This document shows positions 51,444 to 61,919 of a stretch of DNA of 64,000 bases, one piece after another. The position numbers were made by a program, and so were the translations under genes. Position 1 is the stretch's first letter. Every line of letters begins with the position of its first letter. This stretch comes from Bartonella callosciuri (GTDB lineage: Bacteria > Pseudomonadota > Alphaproteobacteria > Rhizobiales > Rhizobiaceae), in contig NZ_JACHIM010000001.1 in assembly GCF_014203215.1 (NCBI RefSeq), positions 310,001 through 374,000 of the forward strand. The letters run 5' to 3'. The notes beneath the pieces were generated by a model that saw only the letters and a list, made by a program, of their open reading frames with translations, did not search any database and had not been told where the DNA came from.

Positions 51444-52497
51444 AGAAATTATTGCCCGCAATGGCCCAATCACGGTAAGCCAATATATGACATTGGCACT
51501 CACAGATCCCCAATTTGGTTATTATCAAACACAAACACCTTTTGGGCGTACTGGTGATTTCATTACCGCCCCTGAAATAAGCCAATTATTTGGAGAGATG
51601 ATTGGAATTTGGATCCTTGCAAATTGGAAAGCCCATAGTTGTCCTCATTCTTTCATTCTCGCTGAAATAGGTCCCGGACGCGGAACTCTCATGGATGATA
51701 CTTTGCGTACCATTCAAAAATTATCCACAACAGCATTTAATGCTGCTGAAGTTTTTCTCATTGAAATAAGTAAAAACCTCGCAGAAGAACAAAAAAAACG
51801 TCTTTCCTCTTATGAAAAAAAAATCCATAGCATTGAAAGTTTTGATCAAATCCCACCAAAACCTCTTCTCTTAATAGCCAATGAGTTCTTCGATACACTC
51901 CCTATCAACCAGTATATTAAAATCAAGGGAGAATGGAGAGAACGCCGCATTACAATCGATCAAAATGGAAACTTCATCTTTATTGCTGATCCGTCTAAGC
52001 TTCCTTCTTCTTTCTTACAATTTCACAATTCTGAAATCCCTGATGGAACAATTTTTGAACATGCACCCTTACGGCATCAATTCATGCGACAAATCAGCAA
52101 CCACTTAGTACAAGTAAAAGGTTCTGCTTTGCTTATTGATTATGGTGCTTCTGATCTTGCTTTTGGCGATACACTGCAAGCACTTTCAAAACATAAATTC
52201 CGCGATATTTTTGATGCTCCAGGTGAACATGATTTAACATCACATGTTGGCTTTTTCTTTTTAAAAAAAATAGCTCTAGAGCAAGGCTGTTTTACTCAAA
52301 TTCTAGAACAAGGAGATTTTCTTTTAAAAATGGGTCTTCTGGAACGCGCAAAACAGCTTGGAGCGGGTAAAAGCGCCACCCTGCAAAACAATATTCGTCA
52401 AGATATTGAAAGATTAGCCGGTCCAGATCAAATGGGAAAATTGTTTAAAGTCTTGCATATGAGCGATAAAAATATATCACTCCCTCCTAGATTCTAA
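51418..52497 (+). CDS. MidA/NDUFAF7-like SAM-dependent methyltransferase
   Basis: A 359-aa class I methyltransferase of the DUF185 family. The eukaryotic member NDUFAF7/MidA methylates an arginine of the complex I subunit NDUFS2; the bacterial target is probably the same subunit but unproven. Visible are the N-terminal [20 protein letters not shown] and [20 protein letters not shown], the SAM-binding [15 protein letters not shown], and [16 protein letters not shown]. The start at 51418 lies within the lgt end, and no other Met fits the family N-terminus. pgeF follows after 86 bases. Confidence 0.9.
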   Translation: MASLKEKIKEIIARNGPITVSQYMTLALTDPQFGYYQTQTPFGRTGDFITAPEISQLFGEMIGIWILANWKAHSCPHSFILAEIGPGRGTLMDDTLRTIQKLSTTAFNAAEVFLIEISKNLAEEQKKRLSSYEKKIHSIESFDQIPPKPLLLIANEFFDTLPINQYIKIKGEWRERRITIDQNGNFIFIADPSKLPSSFLQFHNSEIPDGTIFEHAPLRHQFMRQISNHLVQVKGSALLIDYGASDLAFGDTLQALSKHKFRDIFDAPGEHDLTSHVGFFFLKKIALEQGCFTQILEQGDFLLKMGLLERAKQLGAGKSATLQNNIRQDIERLAGPDQMGKLFKVLHMSDKNISLPPRF

Positions 52498-52583
52498 TGA
52501 CAAACAATAATGTTCCATTAACAAATACTTGTAATCTCACTTACCCCATTTTTATTTAAACAACTATCATATAAGGAGGTTTT

Positions 52584-53375
52584 ATGAAGACTATCCCTGA
52601 TCCCATCCTTGCGAAAGATCTTTCTGCTTTACACACGCATAGGATACAACATGGTTTTTTTACACGTCACGGAGGTGTTTCAAAAAGCCTTTACCAAAGC
52701 CTTAAGGTAGGACAAAGTTCAAATGATCAGTCTGAACATATTATACAAAATCGCATTTTGATCGCCGATCATTTTGGTGCTAAAGTGCAAAATTTAGTCA
52801 CTGTCACTCAAGTACATTCTTGTGAAGTTGTCTTAGTTAACAAAGCTTTTATTGATGAGCCTCCCAAAGCTGATGCTCTGGTTACCACCACACAAGGGCT
52901 TATAATCGGCATTCTTACAGCAGATTGTGGACCTATTTTATTTGCTGATCCACAAGCAGGTGTCATCGCCGCAGCACATGCTGGTTGGCGAGGGAGCTTA
53001 AATGGAATAGTAGAAAAAACAATTTCTGTCATGGAAAAGCAGGGGGCAAAAAGACAATCAATAACAGCGGTTCTTGGACCTTGTATTGGCCCTTGCCACT
53101 ACCAAGTAACTGATGAATTTTACAATCAATTTATCGATTGCGATAAAAAATTTCAAAAATATTTTTTAAAAACAGATAAATTAAACCATTTTCGCTTTAA
53201 CCTCTGGACATTCATTACGGATCAACTCAAAGAAGCGGGAGTTAATGCTTCCTGTGTTGAGCTTTGTACTTACCAAAATGAACAGCGCTTTTTCTCCTAT
53301 CGCCGTGCAATACACCGCAACGAACCTGATTACGGACGACAGATTTCTGCCATTATGCTGAAAAATAAAAGATGA
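52584..53375 (+). CDS. pgeF: Peptidoglycan editing factor PgeF
   Basis: A 263-aa enzyme of the YfiH/laccase-domain family. In E. coli it removes wrongly incorporated L-Ser from peptidoglycan precursors; other members act as purine-nucleoside enzymes. The zinc site is visible as His78 (TQVHSCEVV), Cys115 (LTADCGPILF) and His132 (AAHAGWRGSLNGIV). The family motif GFFTRHGGVSKSLY opens the protein, and YRRAIHRNEPDYGRQISAIM ends it. A strong ribosome binding site AAGGAGG lies eight bases before the ATG. Third gene of the lgt operon. Confidence 0.93.
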   Translation: MKTIPDPILAKDLSALHTHRIQHGFFTRHGGVSKSLYQSLKVGQSSNDQSEHIIQNRILIADHFGAKVQNLVTVTQVHSCEVVLVNKAFIDEPPKADALVTTTQGLIIGILTADCGPILFADPQAGVIAAAHAGWRGSLNGIVEKTISVMEKQGAKRQSITAVLGPCIGPCHYQVTDEFYNQFIDCDKKFQKYFLKTDKLNHFRFNLWTFITDQLKEAGVNASCVELCTYQNEQRFFSYRRAIHRNEPDYGRQISAIMLKNKR

Positions 53376-53844
53376 GCCCCTTTTGTCATTTAGAATAATA
53401 TCAAAACTGCAAAACAAAAAATTTTTATCTCAATGACACGGTAACCCCTTTTAATATTGTACTTTTTACCAAAAAACGTTTTAACACACAACGTATAAAG
53501 AATTTAGCACGTATTATTTCTAATATTTAGTTTTGACGGCTAACACGACAAATTGCTTTAACATAGCTTCCTTTCATTTTATACGTAAAATATTACGCAT
53601 ACTGAAACCGTTCTTTTATAAAGTTTAAAAGAAAAAAGCTTAAGCAGCATGTATTTCTTTGCCTCATGGTCAAGAAAATCTACTCTAAAAATAATAAAAT
53701 TTTGGAAAAAGAAAAAACAAAACAGATACCTCTTTAACAATGATAGATAAAATTGTAATGCTTTTGTAATTGTTTCCTTGCAATCTGCTAACAAGCAGTT
53801 AAAAACGGTACTATATTCTACGGTAACTACTCAGAGGTCCTATT
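53376..53844. other. Upstream region of prs, no gene seen
   Basis: About 470 AT-rich bases. A small inverted repeat CTGCT-AACA-AGCAG lies near 53784 close to prs. No coding remnant recognised. Confidence 0.5.
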
Positions 53845-54777
53845 ATGAAGCTTTTTTGTGGCAATTCTAATCCACGCCTTGCTGAAGATGTTACAAATTA
53901 TTTAAGTATTCCCTTAGGCAAAGCAACTGTAAAACGCTTTGCTGATCAAGAAATTTTCGTAGAATTACATGAAAATGTACGCGGGCAAGATGTGTTTGTT
54001 TTGCAATCTACATCCTATCCCGCAAACGATCACTTGATGGAATTGCTCATCATGATTGATGCTCTTCGCCGCTCTTCAGCGCGTCGTATCACAGCTGTTA
54101 TACCCTATTTTGGTTACGCACGCCAAGACCGTAAACCCGGACCACGTACCCCCATTTCCGCAAAACTTGTTGCCAACCTGATTACTGAAGCAGGAGCACA
54201 TCGCGTTTTAACATTGGATCTTCATGCAGGACAAATTCAAGGTTTCTTCGATATTCCAACGGATAATCTTTATGCTGTTCCAGTTATTTCTTGGGATGTC
54301 AAAATGCACTACTCCCTTGAAAATGTTATTGTTGTTTCACCCGATGTTGGTGGTGTGGTACGCGCACGCTCACTTGCCAAGCGCTTGAACAGTTTGCTAG
54401 CTATAGTTGATAAACGTCGCGAACGTCCCGGTGAATCAGAAGTTATGAATATCATTGGAGATGTCGCTGGAAAAGATTGTCTTTTGCTCGATGATATTGT
54501 TGATTCAGGTGGAACATTATGCAATGCAGCAAGGGCTCTACTAAAACACGGTGCTAATAGTGTCACAGCTTACATTACACATGGTGTTCTTTCTGGAAAT
54601 GCTATCGAACGCATTACCAATTCAGAAATGAAAGAATTGGTTATTACGGATTCAATTATGCCAACGGAAGCAATTAAAAAAGCACATAATATTCGCGTTT
54701 TACCAGTTGCCGACCTCATTGGAGAGGCAATTGCAAGAACAGCGGCGGAGCAATCTGTCTCAAGCTTATTTGGCTAA
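53845..54777 (+). CDS. prs: Ribose-phosphate pyrophosphokinase
   Basis: Makes PRPP from ribose 5-phosphate and ATP for purine, pyrimidine, His, Trp and NAD synthesis. At 310 aa it has the normal length. Motifs are the Mg-ATP loop [37 protein letters not shown] with the catalytic His region, [18 protein letters not shown], and the PRPP site [13 protein letters not shown]. Intact. Its TAA stop shares bases with the TAG of the convergent HerA-like gene. Confidence 0.97.
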   Translation: MKLFCGNSNPRLAEDVTNYLSIPLGKATVKRFADQEIFVELHENVRGQDVFVLQSTSYPANDHLMELLIMIDALRRSSARRITAVIPYFGYARQDRKPGPRTPISAKLVANLITEAGAHRVLTLDLHAGQIQGFFDIPTDNLYAVPVISWDVKMHYSLENVIVVSPDVGGVVRARSLAKRLNSLLAIVDKRRERPGESEVMNIIGDVAGKDCLLLDDIVDSGGTLCNAARALLKHGANSVTAYITHGVLSGNAIERITNSEMKELVITDSIMPTEAIKKAHNIRVLPVADLIGEAIARTAAEQSVSSLFG

Positions 54778-56273
54778 ACTGGTTCCTTGGGATCTCCTGG
54801 TGCTGTTTCTATCCCAAGATCAGGGAAAGCTATAATGCGTTGACCACTAAAATGTGTATGAATAAGGATAAGGCCACGTTCTTCAAAGTAAGTCAAAAGT
54901 CGGCGTGCACGACTTAAAGAATAGGTTCCATAAAGACGTGCTAAAAATGCGTCTGACGGACATGGTTTTCCATTCAAAGCAGCCTGTGCCACATTCAAAA
55001 AAACACCTTGGACATCATCTTCCAGACTTTCGGATATATGTAAAATGCGTTTCCAACTTTCACCCACAGCGGTTTCTTCGTCAACACAAGCCTGAGCGAT
55101 AGCCAATTTACGCCGAAATTGTGAAAGACTTAAAAAATCTCCAGAGTGACCATGGATACGGCAACGAACCAAGAAATCTTGATAAAGCACTGCTGTTGAA
55201 CGATAAAAAGCGTCAGGATCATCAAGAATTTCACGAATAACACGTTCTACCTGGATATCACGATCAACAACAGAAAGTTCAGGAAATAAGCTTGGCTCTT
55301 CTTCCAACAACCCTTGTTTTTTATGCATTGCCTCTTCCAACATCTCATGAATTGACTTTTCTCTCACCGGCTCCCGTGATTGCTTAAATGGAATTAAAAT
55401 TTCCTCCGGTGAAGCAGTAAAAACAAGTTCTTTTACATCAGCCCGCTCTGTTGGAAGTGGCATTAATTTTGGACTAGAAGAACGTGCCAATGTTTCAACA
55501 GCACCAATGATGATGGGTAAAGGGCGTCGTGATAAAGCAGGTCCTAAAGCTATAAAATGTCCCCGCTCAAGATCTCTAAACATTTCCGCTTGGCGACGCT
55601 CCATTCCCAAAAGATCAGCAGCACGCACCATATCAATATCTAAGAAAGTTCGTCCTATTAAAAAATTTGATGCTTCAGCAGCTACATTTTTGGCAAGTTT
55701 AGCCAAACGCTGTGTAGCAATGACACCTGCAAGACCACGTTTGCGCCCTCGACACATAAGATTAGTCATCGCACTCAGTGAAATTTTACGTGCTTCATCA
55801 GAAACTTCCCCTGCTGCAGCTGGAGCAAACAATTGCGCTTCATCAACAACAACAAGCATGGGATACCAATAATCACGTTCTACATCAAACAATGCACCAA
55901 GAAAAGCACCCACAGCGCGCATCTGTTGTTCAGTATCCAACCCCTCAAGGTTAAATACCACCGAAACCCGATGTTGACGAATGCGATGAGCAATACGCGT
56001 TAATTCTAGTTCGCTGCGTTGAGCCTCAACAACAACATGACCGAATTTATCGGCCAAAGTTACAAAATCACCCTCCGGATCAATCACACAATGTTGCACC
56101 CATGAAGAACTTTGTTCAAGAAGACGGCGAAGAAGATGTGATTTTCCTGAACCAGAATTTCCTTGCACAAGAAGACGTGTCGCCAATAATTCTTCAAGAT
56201 CAACGAATGCTGGCGTCGACTCATACAAAGCTCTACATTCTGCCATCTCACCCAAGGCGATCTCAACCTTCAT
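54774..56273 (-). CDS. HerA-like (DUF87) ATPase
   Basis: A roughly 499-aa P-loop ATPase of the HerA/FtsK-related class common in Rhizobiales; such proteins usually translocate DNA, but its task here is unknown. Walker A is [13 protein letters not shown] near residue 30; Walker B is [13 protein letters not shown]; then [20 protein letters not shown] and [22 protein letters not shown]-terminal part with two winged-helix-like segments ([19 protein letters not shown] region) is less conserved. I use the ATG at 56273, with GGAG close upstream, rather than the GTG at 56378. Convergent overlap of four bases with prs. Confidence 0.85.
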   Translation of the reverse strand: MKVEIALGEMAECRALYESTPAFVDLEELLATRLLVQGNSGSGKSHLLRRLLEQSSSWVQHCVIDPEGDFVTLADKFGHVVVEAQRSELELTRIAHRIRQHRVSVVFNLEGLDTEQQMRAVGAFLGALFDVERDYWYPMLVVVDEAQLFAPAAAGEVSDEARKISLSAMTNLMCRGRKRGLAGVIATQRLAKLAKNVAAEASNFLIGRTFLDIDMVRAADLLGMERRQAEMFRDLERGHFIALGPALSRRPLPIIIGAVETLARSSSPKLMPLPTERADVKELVFTASPEEILIPFKQSREPVREKSIHEMLEEAMHKKQGLLEEEPSLFPELSVVDRDIQVERVIREILDDPDAFYRSTAVLYQDFLVRCRIHGHSGDFLSLSQFRRKLAIAQACVDEETAVGESWKRILHISESLEDDVQGVFLNVAQAALNGKPCPSDAFLARLYGTYSLSRARRLLTYFEERGLILIHTHFSGQRIIAFPDLGIETAPGDPKEPV

Positions 56274-56548
56274 AACATCTCCAATATTTGATTTTGAATT
56301 ATCAGACTTTTTCGCCACCTGAACCATTCTTGTAACATTTCCTCTTTCCCAACGATAGAAATCATGGATTTTTCCCACAACTCTTGCATCTGAGAATGGT
56401 TTGAATTATAGAAAAGGCTTCTGTGTAGACACCCTTGGAGGCAACGCAGAATGGAGCAATCACTACTTGATAGTGTATATCTTCATATTCATACAAAAAC
56501 TGTTATGGGTTTTTGATGGATCTCCAATCATGTAAAAGGACTTAAATT

Positions 56549-57175
56549 ATGAGCAAAAGCTATACTCTTAAGGCCGAAATACGCGAACGGGTTGGTAAGG
56601 GGTCCTCCCGTGAACTTCGTCGCAACGGTCTTATTCCTGCTGTCATTTATGGTGAAAAACAACCACCTTTGGCAATTACAGTTCCCTATAAAGACATTTT
56701 CTATAAAATTCACGCTGGTGGCTTCCGTACGACCATTGCAACAATTGCAATTGGCAAACAAAAAATTATGGTTTTGCCAAAAGATTACCAATTAGATCCC
56801 GTGCGTGACTTTCCCTTACATATAGATTTTCTGCGTATTTCAGCAAAATCCGTTGTAGAAGTAAATATCCCCGTACACTTCCTGAATGAAGATTCAGCTC
56901 CTGGACTTAAAAAGGGAGGTGTTCTCAATATTGTTCGCCACGAAATTGAATGTACCGCTCCAGCAAATGCTATCCCTGAAGCAATTGAAATTGATCTCTC
57001 CAGCTACTCTATTGGTGATTCTATTCATATTTCAGCCGTACAACTGCCAAAAGATGTTACTCCAGTCATTCAAGATCGGGACTTTACCATCGCAACCATT
57101 GCAGCTCCTGCTGGCATGGGTATTAGTGATGAAACTTCCGAACAAGAAGATGACAAAAATAGCGAAAAAGGTTAG
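56549..57175 (+). CDS. rplY: 50S ribosomal protein L25 (general stress Ctc form)
   Basis: A 208-aa 5S-rRNA-binding ribosomal protein of the long CTC type. The N-terminal L25 domain reads [20 protein letters not shown] then [17 protein letters not shown]. The C-terminal TL5 beta domain begins around [20 protein letters not shown] and continues with [20 protein letters not shown]. The acidic tail ([12 protein letters not shown]) is typical of alphaproteobacteria. It is followed by a hairpin and pth, a conserved rplY-pth pair. Confidence 0.96.
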   Translation: MSKSYTLKAEIRERVGKGSSRELRRNGLIPAVIYGEKQPPLAITVPYKDIFYKIHAGGFRTTIATIAIGKQKIMVLPKDYQLDPVRDFPLHIDFLRISAKSVVEVNIPVHFLNEDSAPGLKKGGVLNIVRHEIECTAPANAIPEAIEIDLSSYSIGDSIHISAVQLPKDVTPVIQDRDFTIATIAAPAGMGISDETSEQEDDKNSEKG

Positions 57176-57187
57176 TAAATTTTAGCA

Positions 57188-57206
57188 GGCGGGAAAGTTT
57201 CCCGCC
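57188..57206 (+). terminator. Hairpin between rplY and pth
   Basis: GGCGGGAAA-G-TTTCCCGCC is a perfect 9-bp inverted repeat, effectively a 7-bp stem with a 5-base loop. There is no T run, so it is more likely an attenuator or mRNA stabiliser than a full stop. Confidence 0.6.
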
Positions 57207-57252
57207 TTAACATAAGTATTGACTAACCCCTCATACTTTACTGAAGGCGCGC

Positions 57253-57831
57253 ATGTGGCTTATTGCTGGTCTTGGCAATCCTGGTTCACAATACCAGAAT
57301 AATCGCCATAATATTGGATTTATGGCTGTTGACGCTATTTATCAGTCCTTCTCTTTTTCTCCATGGTCGAAAAAATTTCAAGCCGAAATCTCCAATGGTC
57401 TTATAAATGGTGAAAAAACTCTTCTTATAAAACCGCAAACTTTCATGAATCTTTCCGGCCAAGCCATTGGTGAAACCTTACGATTTTATAAATTAGATTT
57501 GAGAAATTTGATTATTATTTATGATGAGTTAGACTTACCACCGGGCAAAGTACGTGTAAAAATTGGTGGAGGACATAATGGACATAATGGTGTAAAATCT
57601 ATTGATGCCCATTGCGGCACAGAATACTGCCGTATACGTCTAGGAATCGGACATCCTGGATCTAAAGAATTTGTTCATCAGCATGTTTTAGGAAACTTTA
57701 CAAAATCCGACCAAGAGTGGTTACCTGCTCTCTTAGACGCAATTGCAAAAAACATTGCTCTCCTCATAAAAAATGACAAATGTCTCTTTATGAATAAAGT
57801 CTCACAGGCAACAAAAAACAAAGCTCTATGA
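57253..57831 (+). CDS. pth: Peptidyl-tRNA hydrolase Pth
   Basis: Recycles tRNA from stalled peptidyl-tRNA. At 192 aa the family marks are complete: [20 protein letters not shown] with catalytic His19, [20 protein letters not shown] with the conserved Asn, [20 protein letters not shown] with catalytic Asp, and [12 protein letters not shown]. The start ATG at 57253 gives [11 protein letters not shown], the standard N-terminus. It follows rplY by 77 bases on the same strand. Confidence 0.97.
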   Translation: MWLIAGLGNPGSQYQNNRHNIGFMAVDAIYQSFSFSPWSKKFQAEISNGLINGEKTLLIKPQTFMNLSGQAIGETLRFYKLDLRNLIIIYDELDLPPGKVRVKIGGGHNGHNGVKSIDAHCGTEYCRIRLGIGHPGSKEFVHQHVLGNFTKSDQEWLPALLDAIAKNIALLIKNDKCLFMNKVSQATKNKAL

Positions 57832-57975
57832 TAAAAACGCATTTCTCTAGAACACACAAAAAATCAACACGACATGCTGTAATTCTTGTACATAATACTC
57901 TCTTTTGAGAGAAGAATTTTAAGCAGAAAGCTTCCCAATATTAAATGAAGTTAGCCACACTCATCCTCCTTTGAA

Positions 57976-58722
57976 TTAGAAAGGTTCATTTGGATTAATC
58001 GTTGACTGGAGCGGATCATAAATATTTTCTTGTTGATTGAAAACTCTAGGTGTTGCACTCTTATCATTTTGCAAGACAACCACACGCGAACCAATGGGAA
58101 CACGATCATAAAGATCAATGATATCTTGATTGAGCAAACGAATACATCCGCTTGAAATAGCATAGCCAATCGACCACGATTCATGTGAACCATGAATCCG
58201 GAAAAGTGTGTCCTGTCCATTTTTAAAAAGATAAAGTGCTCGTGCTCCCAATGGATTATCAGGCCCTGGAGGCATTCCTTTTCCCAAATGTCCATAACGT
58301 TCTGGTTCCCGTGCCATCATTGCTGCCGTGGGAACCCAACTTGGCCATCGGCGCTTGCGTTGTACAACCCCCTCACCTTCAAATGCTAACCCTTCCTTAC
58401 CAACTCCAATACCGTAACGCAAAGCTTGTCCATTTTCACCAATAAGGTAAAGAAAACATTCCTGCGTATCTATCACCAATGTTCCAGGTGGATAAGATGT
58501 ATAATAAATTACCTTTTGACGCCAAAATTTTGGCTCAATTGTTGTAAGATCAACAGCAGGCAAGAAATAAGGCTCATTCATTACAGGACCATATAAGGCC
58601 TGTATTTCTGAGGGAACGTACCGGGCTTGTTGAGAAGGACCAAACGACATGCCCGACTGACGCGTAGCACATCCAACCAAAGCTAAAGGTGCTGCAATTA
58701 AAAAAGCACGACGAGATAACAC
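57976..58722 (-). CDS. L,D-transpeptidase (YkuD domain)
   Basis: A 248-aa envelope enzyme that cross-links peptidoglycan through meso-diaminopimelate (3-3 links) or anchors proteins; which of these is not clear. The N-terminus SRRAFLIAAPLALVGCATRQ has an RRAF start and a lipobox-like LVGC (Cys18), so it is either a lipoprotein or an exported protein. The YkuD domain spans about 78-215: PPGTLVIDTQECFLYLI, GVGKEGLAFEG, DTLFRIHGSH (His177 and His180), and the catalytic SSGCIRLLN (Cys193). Intact, divergent from ychF. Confidence 0.93.
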   Translation of the reverse strand: MLSRRAFLIAAPLALVGCATRQSGMSFGPSQQARYVPSEIQALYGPVMNEPYFLPAVDLTTIEPKFWRQKVIYYTSYPPGTLVIDTQECFLYLIGENGQALRYGIGVGKEGLAFEGEGVVQRKRRWPSWVPTAAMMAREPERYGHLGKGMPPGPDNPLGARALYLFKNGQDTLFRIHGSHESWSIGYAISSGCIRLLNQDIIDLYDRVPIGSRVVVLQNDKSATPRVFNQQENIYDPLQSTINPNEPF

Positions 58723-58981
58723 TCTTATATTTTCTCCGATTAATTCTTTATGTAAGCTTGCATACTATGAAAAACTTAGCGCACTGTTAACGCTAATTTA
58801 AAATTCCCTTACCATTACGATGAAGATTTTTAAATATAACTAAAAAAAGGAAACCATTTCCAAAAACATAGACTTTTTTCTTACTGAGAGCAACAGGAGA
58901 CTATAACTCTCCGCAAAATATGCTATAAAAACGCTAAAGAAGCTTTATCTCGACTATAAATCAATAGAAAAGAAGACACTC

Positions 58982-60085
58982 ATGGGTTTTAAATGTGGTA
59001 TCGTTGGTCTCCCTAATGTCGGTAAATCAACCCTTTTTAATGCATTAACAAAAACAGCTACAGCACAAGCTGCCAATTATCCTTTTTGTACAATTGAACC
59101 CAATACCGGCGAAGTCGCTGTTCCAGATTTGCGAATGGAAAAAATTGCATCTATCGCTGGTTCAAAAGAAATCATTCCTACACGCATCAGTTTTGTTGAT
59201 ATTGCCGGACTTGTACGTGGTGCTTCAAAAGGCGAAGGTTTAGGCAATAAGTTTTTAGCTAACATCCGTGAAGTCGATGCCATTATTCACGTTTTACGCT
59301 GTTTTCAAGATGAAGATATCACCCATGTAGAAGGACGCATTGATCCTGTCTCTGATGCCACAACTGTTGAAACGGAGCTTATGCTTGCAGATCTTGAAAG
59401 TCTTGAGCGACGAATCGTACAAACTCGTAAACGTGCAACCGGAAAAGATAAAGAAGCTCTAGAAACTCTTCCCATTATGGAAGCCGCATTAAATTTATTA
59501 CAGAAAGGAAGTCCCGTCCGGTTATTACTCAAAGATATCTCTTCTGATGAACGCTGCGTCCTTGAGAGTTTGAATCTTTTAACTTCCAAACCCGTACTTT
59601 ACGTCTGCAATGTAAACGAAAATGATGCTGCTCATGGAAATAGCTTTACCCAAACAGTTGAAAAAATGGCAACAGAGCAAAACACTCAAAGCATTATCAT
59701 TTCTGCTTCCATTGAAGCTGAAATCATCCAGCTTAATGATGCAGAAGCCTCAGAATATCTTCATGCCTTAGAACTCTTTGAACCGAGTCTTAATCGTCTC
59801 ATTCGCGCTGGCTACTCTTTGCTTGATCTCATTACCTATTTCACCTGTGGCCCTAAAGAAACACGCGCATGGACAATTACACGTGGCACGAAAGCTCCTC
59901 AAGCAGCCGGTATTATCCACTCAGATTTTGAACGTGGCTTTATCCGTGCTCAAACCATCAGCTATGACGATTATATTGCTCTAGGTGGAGAAAGTAGTGC
60001 AAAAGAAGCGGGAAAAGCCCGTGATGAAGGGAAAGAATACATTGTACAAGATGGTGATATCATGTTGTTTAAGCATAATACCTAA
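58982..60085 (+). CDS. ychF: Redox-regulated ATPase YchF (OLA1 type)
   Basis: An Obg-related P-loop NTPase that prefers ATP, binds ribosomes and affects stress responses. The 367-aa sequence shows G1 GLPNVGKST (residues 9-17), [10 protein letters not shown] (switch I region), G3 [19 protein letters not shown], and G4-like YVCNVNEND. The C-terminal TGS domain is [18 protein letters not shown] to [13 protein letters not shown]. Intact; ATG at 58982 is the conserved start. Confidence 0.97.
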   Translation: MGFKCGIVGLPNVGKSTLFNALTKTATAQAANYPFCTIEPNTGEVAVPDLRMEKIASIAGSKEIIPTRISFVDIAGLVRGASKGEGLGNKFLANIREVDAIIHVLRCFQDEDITHVEGRIDPVSDATTVETELMLADLESLERRIVQTRKRATGKDKEALETLPIMEAALNLLQKGSPVRLLLKDISSDERCVLESLNLLTSKPVLYVCNVNENDAAHGNSFTQTVEKMATEQNTQSIIISASIEAEIIQLNDAEASEYLHALELFEPSLNRLIRAGYSLLDLITYFTCGPKETRAWTITRGTKAPQAAGIIHSDFERGFIRAQTISYDDYIALGGESSAKEAGKARDEGKEYIVQDGDIMLFKHNT

Positions 60086-60488
60086 TATCCAATTCATTTC
60101 CACATCTTATCCCTTTTGAAATAATCTCTTTATTTATTAATCTTTTTAAAGCTGAGAGATCTTTAGATAAATATAAGAGATATTATTTTCATCCCCTATA
60201 CTATACTAAAGATCAAGTCTTCTCTGTGAAGTATTGTTTTAGCTACACTCGACATCCAAAATGTTTTCACTTCTAAAAAAATCACAATCTTTAAAGAATT
60301 TTCCTATCTCATCAAAATCATTAAGACTGACCCTAAACTCACCTTTGATATCTTTAAAAACTGAAACTGTTTCTTACATAAAACTGTTGCAAAAAACCTC
60401 AAACAATGCCTTACACAAAAAAACAGCGCCACCATAATATTATATTATGACGGCAACTGTTCTATCCGTAGAAAATGGAAATATGAAA
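60086..60488. other. Intergenic, no gene seen
   Basis: About 400 AT-rich bases between the 3' ends of ychF and the PRC-barrel gene. No clear terminator or remnant. Confidence 0.5.
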
Positions 60489-60929
60489 TTAACGTGTCCA
60501 ACGTCCTTCATATTTAAATGTTGGAGCTTCCTTTAAAGAATCCTTTGTCGCATTTGTAATAAGCTTCCACTTACCATAATCATTTGTCATCTGAATTGTT
60601 TCTGGAGAAACAACCACATAACTCTCCCCTATACCAAGAATCCCACCAATAGCAACAACAATGCCGGCAATACTCTTTTCTCGCAGCAGAATATCTTTCA
60701 CTTCACCAATATTTTCATTTTCTATATTGTAGACATTTGCACCAATAAGGCTTGACGCAACAAAATCCGTTTCTAAAGGCGTAACATAACGCACAGACAT
60801 ATCTGAACGCACCTGTACAATACCAGTAGAAGAAATCATTTCAGGTTCAGAAGGTACTGCAAAAGACTGAGCATAAGTACTAGACGCCATTAAAACTGAC
60901 ATAAGAGTAGTACATATAATTTTTTTCAT
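60489..60929 (-). CDS. Exported PRC-barrel domain protein
   Basis: A 146-aa secreted protein. The signal peptide is residues about 1-20 (KKIICTTLMSVLMASSTYAQ, cleavage after YAQ or YA). The PRC-barrel follows: ASSLIGANVYNIENENIGEV, KDILLREKSIAGIVVAIGG and SYVVVSPETIQM. Rhizobiales carry many such periplasmic PRC-barrel proteins; the function is not known. It lies downstream of petC on the same strand but behind an inverted repeat, so it is probably separate. GGAGATG upstream of the ATG. Confidence 0.88.
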   Translation of the reverse strand: MKKIICTTLMSVLMASSTYAQSFAVPSEPEMISSTGIVQVRSDMSVRYVTPLETDFVASSLIGANVYNIENENIGEVKDILLREKSIAGIVVAIGGILGIGESYVVVSPETIQMTNDYGKWKLITNATKDSLKEAPTFKYEGRWTR

Positions 60930-61010
60930 TTTAACATCTCCGTTTTTACTTTGCTTTTACTTGACAAAGTCTCAATGCATCACCATCGGATTTGTTCCTT
61001 ATACTCTCTC

Positions 61011-61031
61011 AAGACCAATCCCCTTGGTCTT
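61011..61031 (-). terminator. Inverted repeat after petC
   Basis: AAGACCAA-TCCCC-TTGGTCTT is a perfect 8-bp stem with a 5-base loop, ten bases after the petC stop. The T-rich flank is on the plus-strand side, so as a minus-strand terminator it lacks a T run. Confidence 0.5.
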
Positions 61032-61040
61032 TTCTCTTTT

Positions 61041-61919
61041 TCAGTTTTTAGTTTTCTTCTCAAATTTCTCCTCTAAACCTTGCCAGATACGGGATTTTAA
61101 AATATAAACCAGCCCTCCCAAAATAATGAGAAATAAAATAACACGAAAACCGGTTTTTTTACGAATTTCCATGTGAGGATCAGCAGCCCACATCAAAAAA
61201 GCAGAGACATCGCGCGCATACTGTTCAACTGTTTCTGGAATTCCATCCTCATAGGAAATAACACCATCACGCAAAGGAGGAGGCATAGCTAAAGTATCAG
61301 TGGCAATAAAATAAGGATTGTACCAATAGCCCTCAGCAATCTTTGAGCCTTCCGGCGCTTTCTGATATCCTGTTAAAAGAGCTGTAATATAATCTGGACC
61401 AGCAGTGTCATAATGAGTCAAGATATCAGAAATAAGAGCAGGAAACGGCAAAGTTACAGTGCGCGCACGGGCTATCAATGATAAATCTGGAGGATAAGCA
61501 CCATTATGAATAAACCGTGCTTCTTCTTCATTAGCAAAAGGAGAAGGAAAAGTGTCTGTTGCAACACCAGCGCGTTTAAAAAATTTCCCTTCTCGATTAG
61601 GACCATCGCTCACTTCATATTGCCCAGCAAAAGCCTTAATCTGTTCCTGATCATAACCAAGAGCATTTAAATTGCGAAAAGCGACATATTTTAACCCATG
61701 GCAATTGGAACAAACCTGTTTATAAACCTTTAATCCACGCCGCAACTGTGCCTTATCATACCCCCCAAATGGCCCTGAAAAGCTCCATTTCTGTTTTTTA
61801 GGAACATGTAAGGGAAAAGAAACGAACTTTCCCTCTCTATCAGAGACATTGCTGGCAACACTCTGAAAAGGAAAGCCTATCACTGCTATAACAATTAATC
61901 CAATAAAAGTATTTACCAT
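61041..61919 (-). CDS. petC: Cytochrome c1 of the bc1 complex
   Basis: Haem subunit passing electrons from the Rieske centre to cytochrome c. The 292-aa precursor has a signal peptide (about residues 1-23). The haem motif CSNCH uses Cys70, Cys73 and His74. The distal ligand is probably Met212 in TDTLAMPPPLRDG. A C-terminal membrane anchor GFRVILFLIILGGLVYILKS spans about 258-277. Its ATG overlaps the end of petB by seven bases, so translation is coupled. Last gene of petABC; separate cytochrome b and c1 genes, not fused. Confidence 0.96.
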   Translation of the reverse strand: MVNTFIGLIVIAVIGFPFQSVASNVSDREGKFVSFPLHVPKKQKWSFSGPFGGYDKAQLRRGLKVYKQVCSNCHGLKYVAFRNLNALGYDQEQIKAFAGQYEVSDGPNREGKFFKRAGVATDTFPSPFANEEEARFIHNGAYPPDLSLIARARTVTLPFPALISDILTHYDTAGPDYITALLTGYQKAPEGSKIAEGYWYNPYFIATDTLAMPPPLRDGVISYEDGIPETVEQYARDVSAFLMWAADPHMEIRKKTGFRVILFLIILGGLVYILKSRIWQGLEEKFEKKTKN

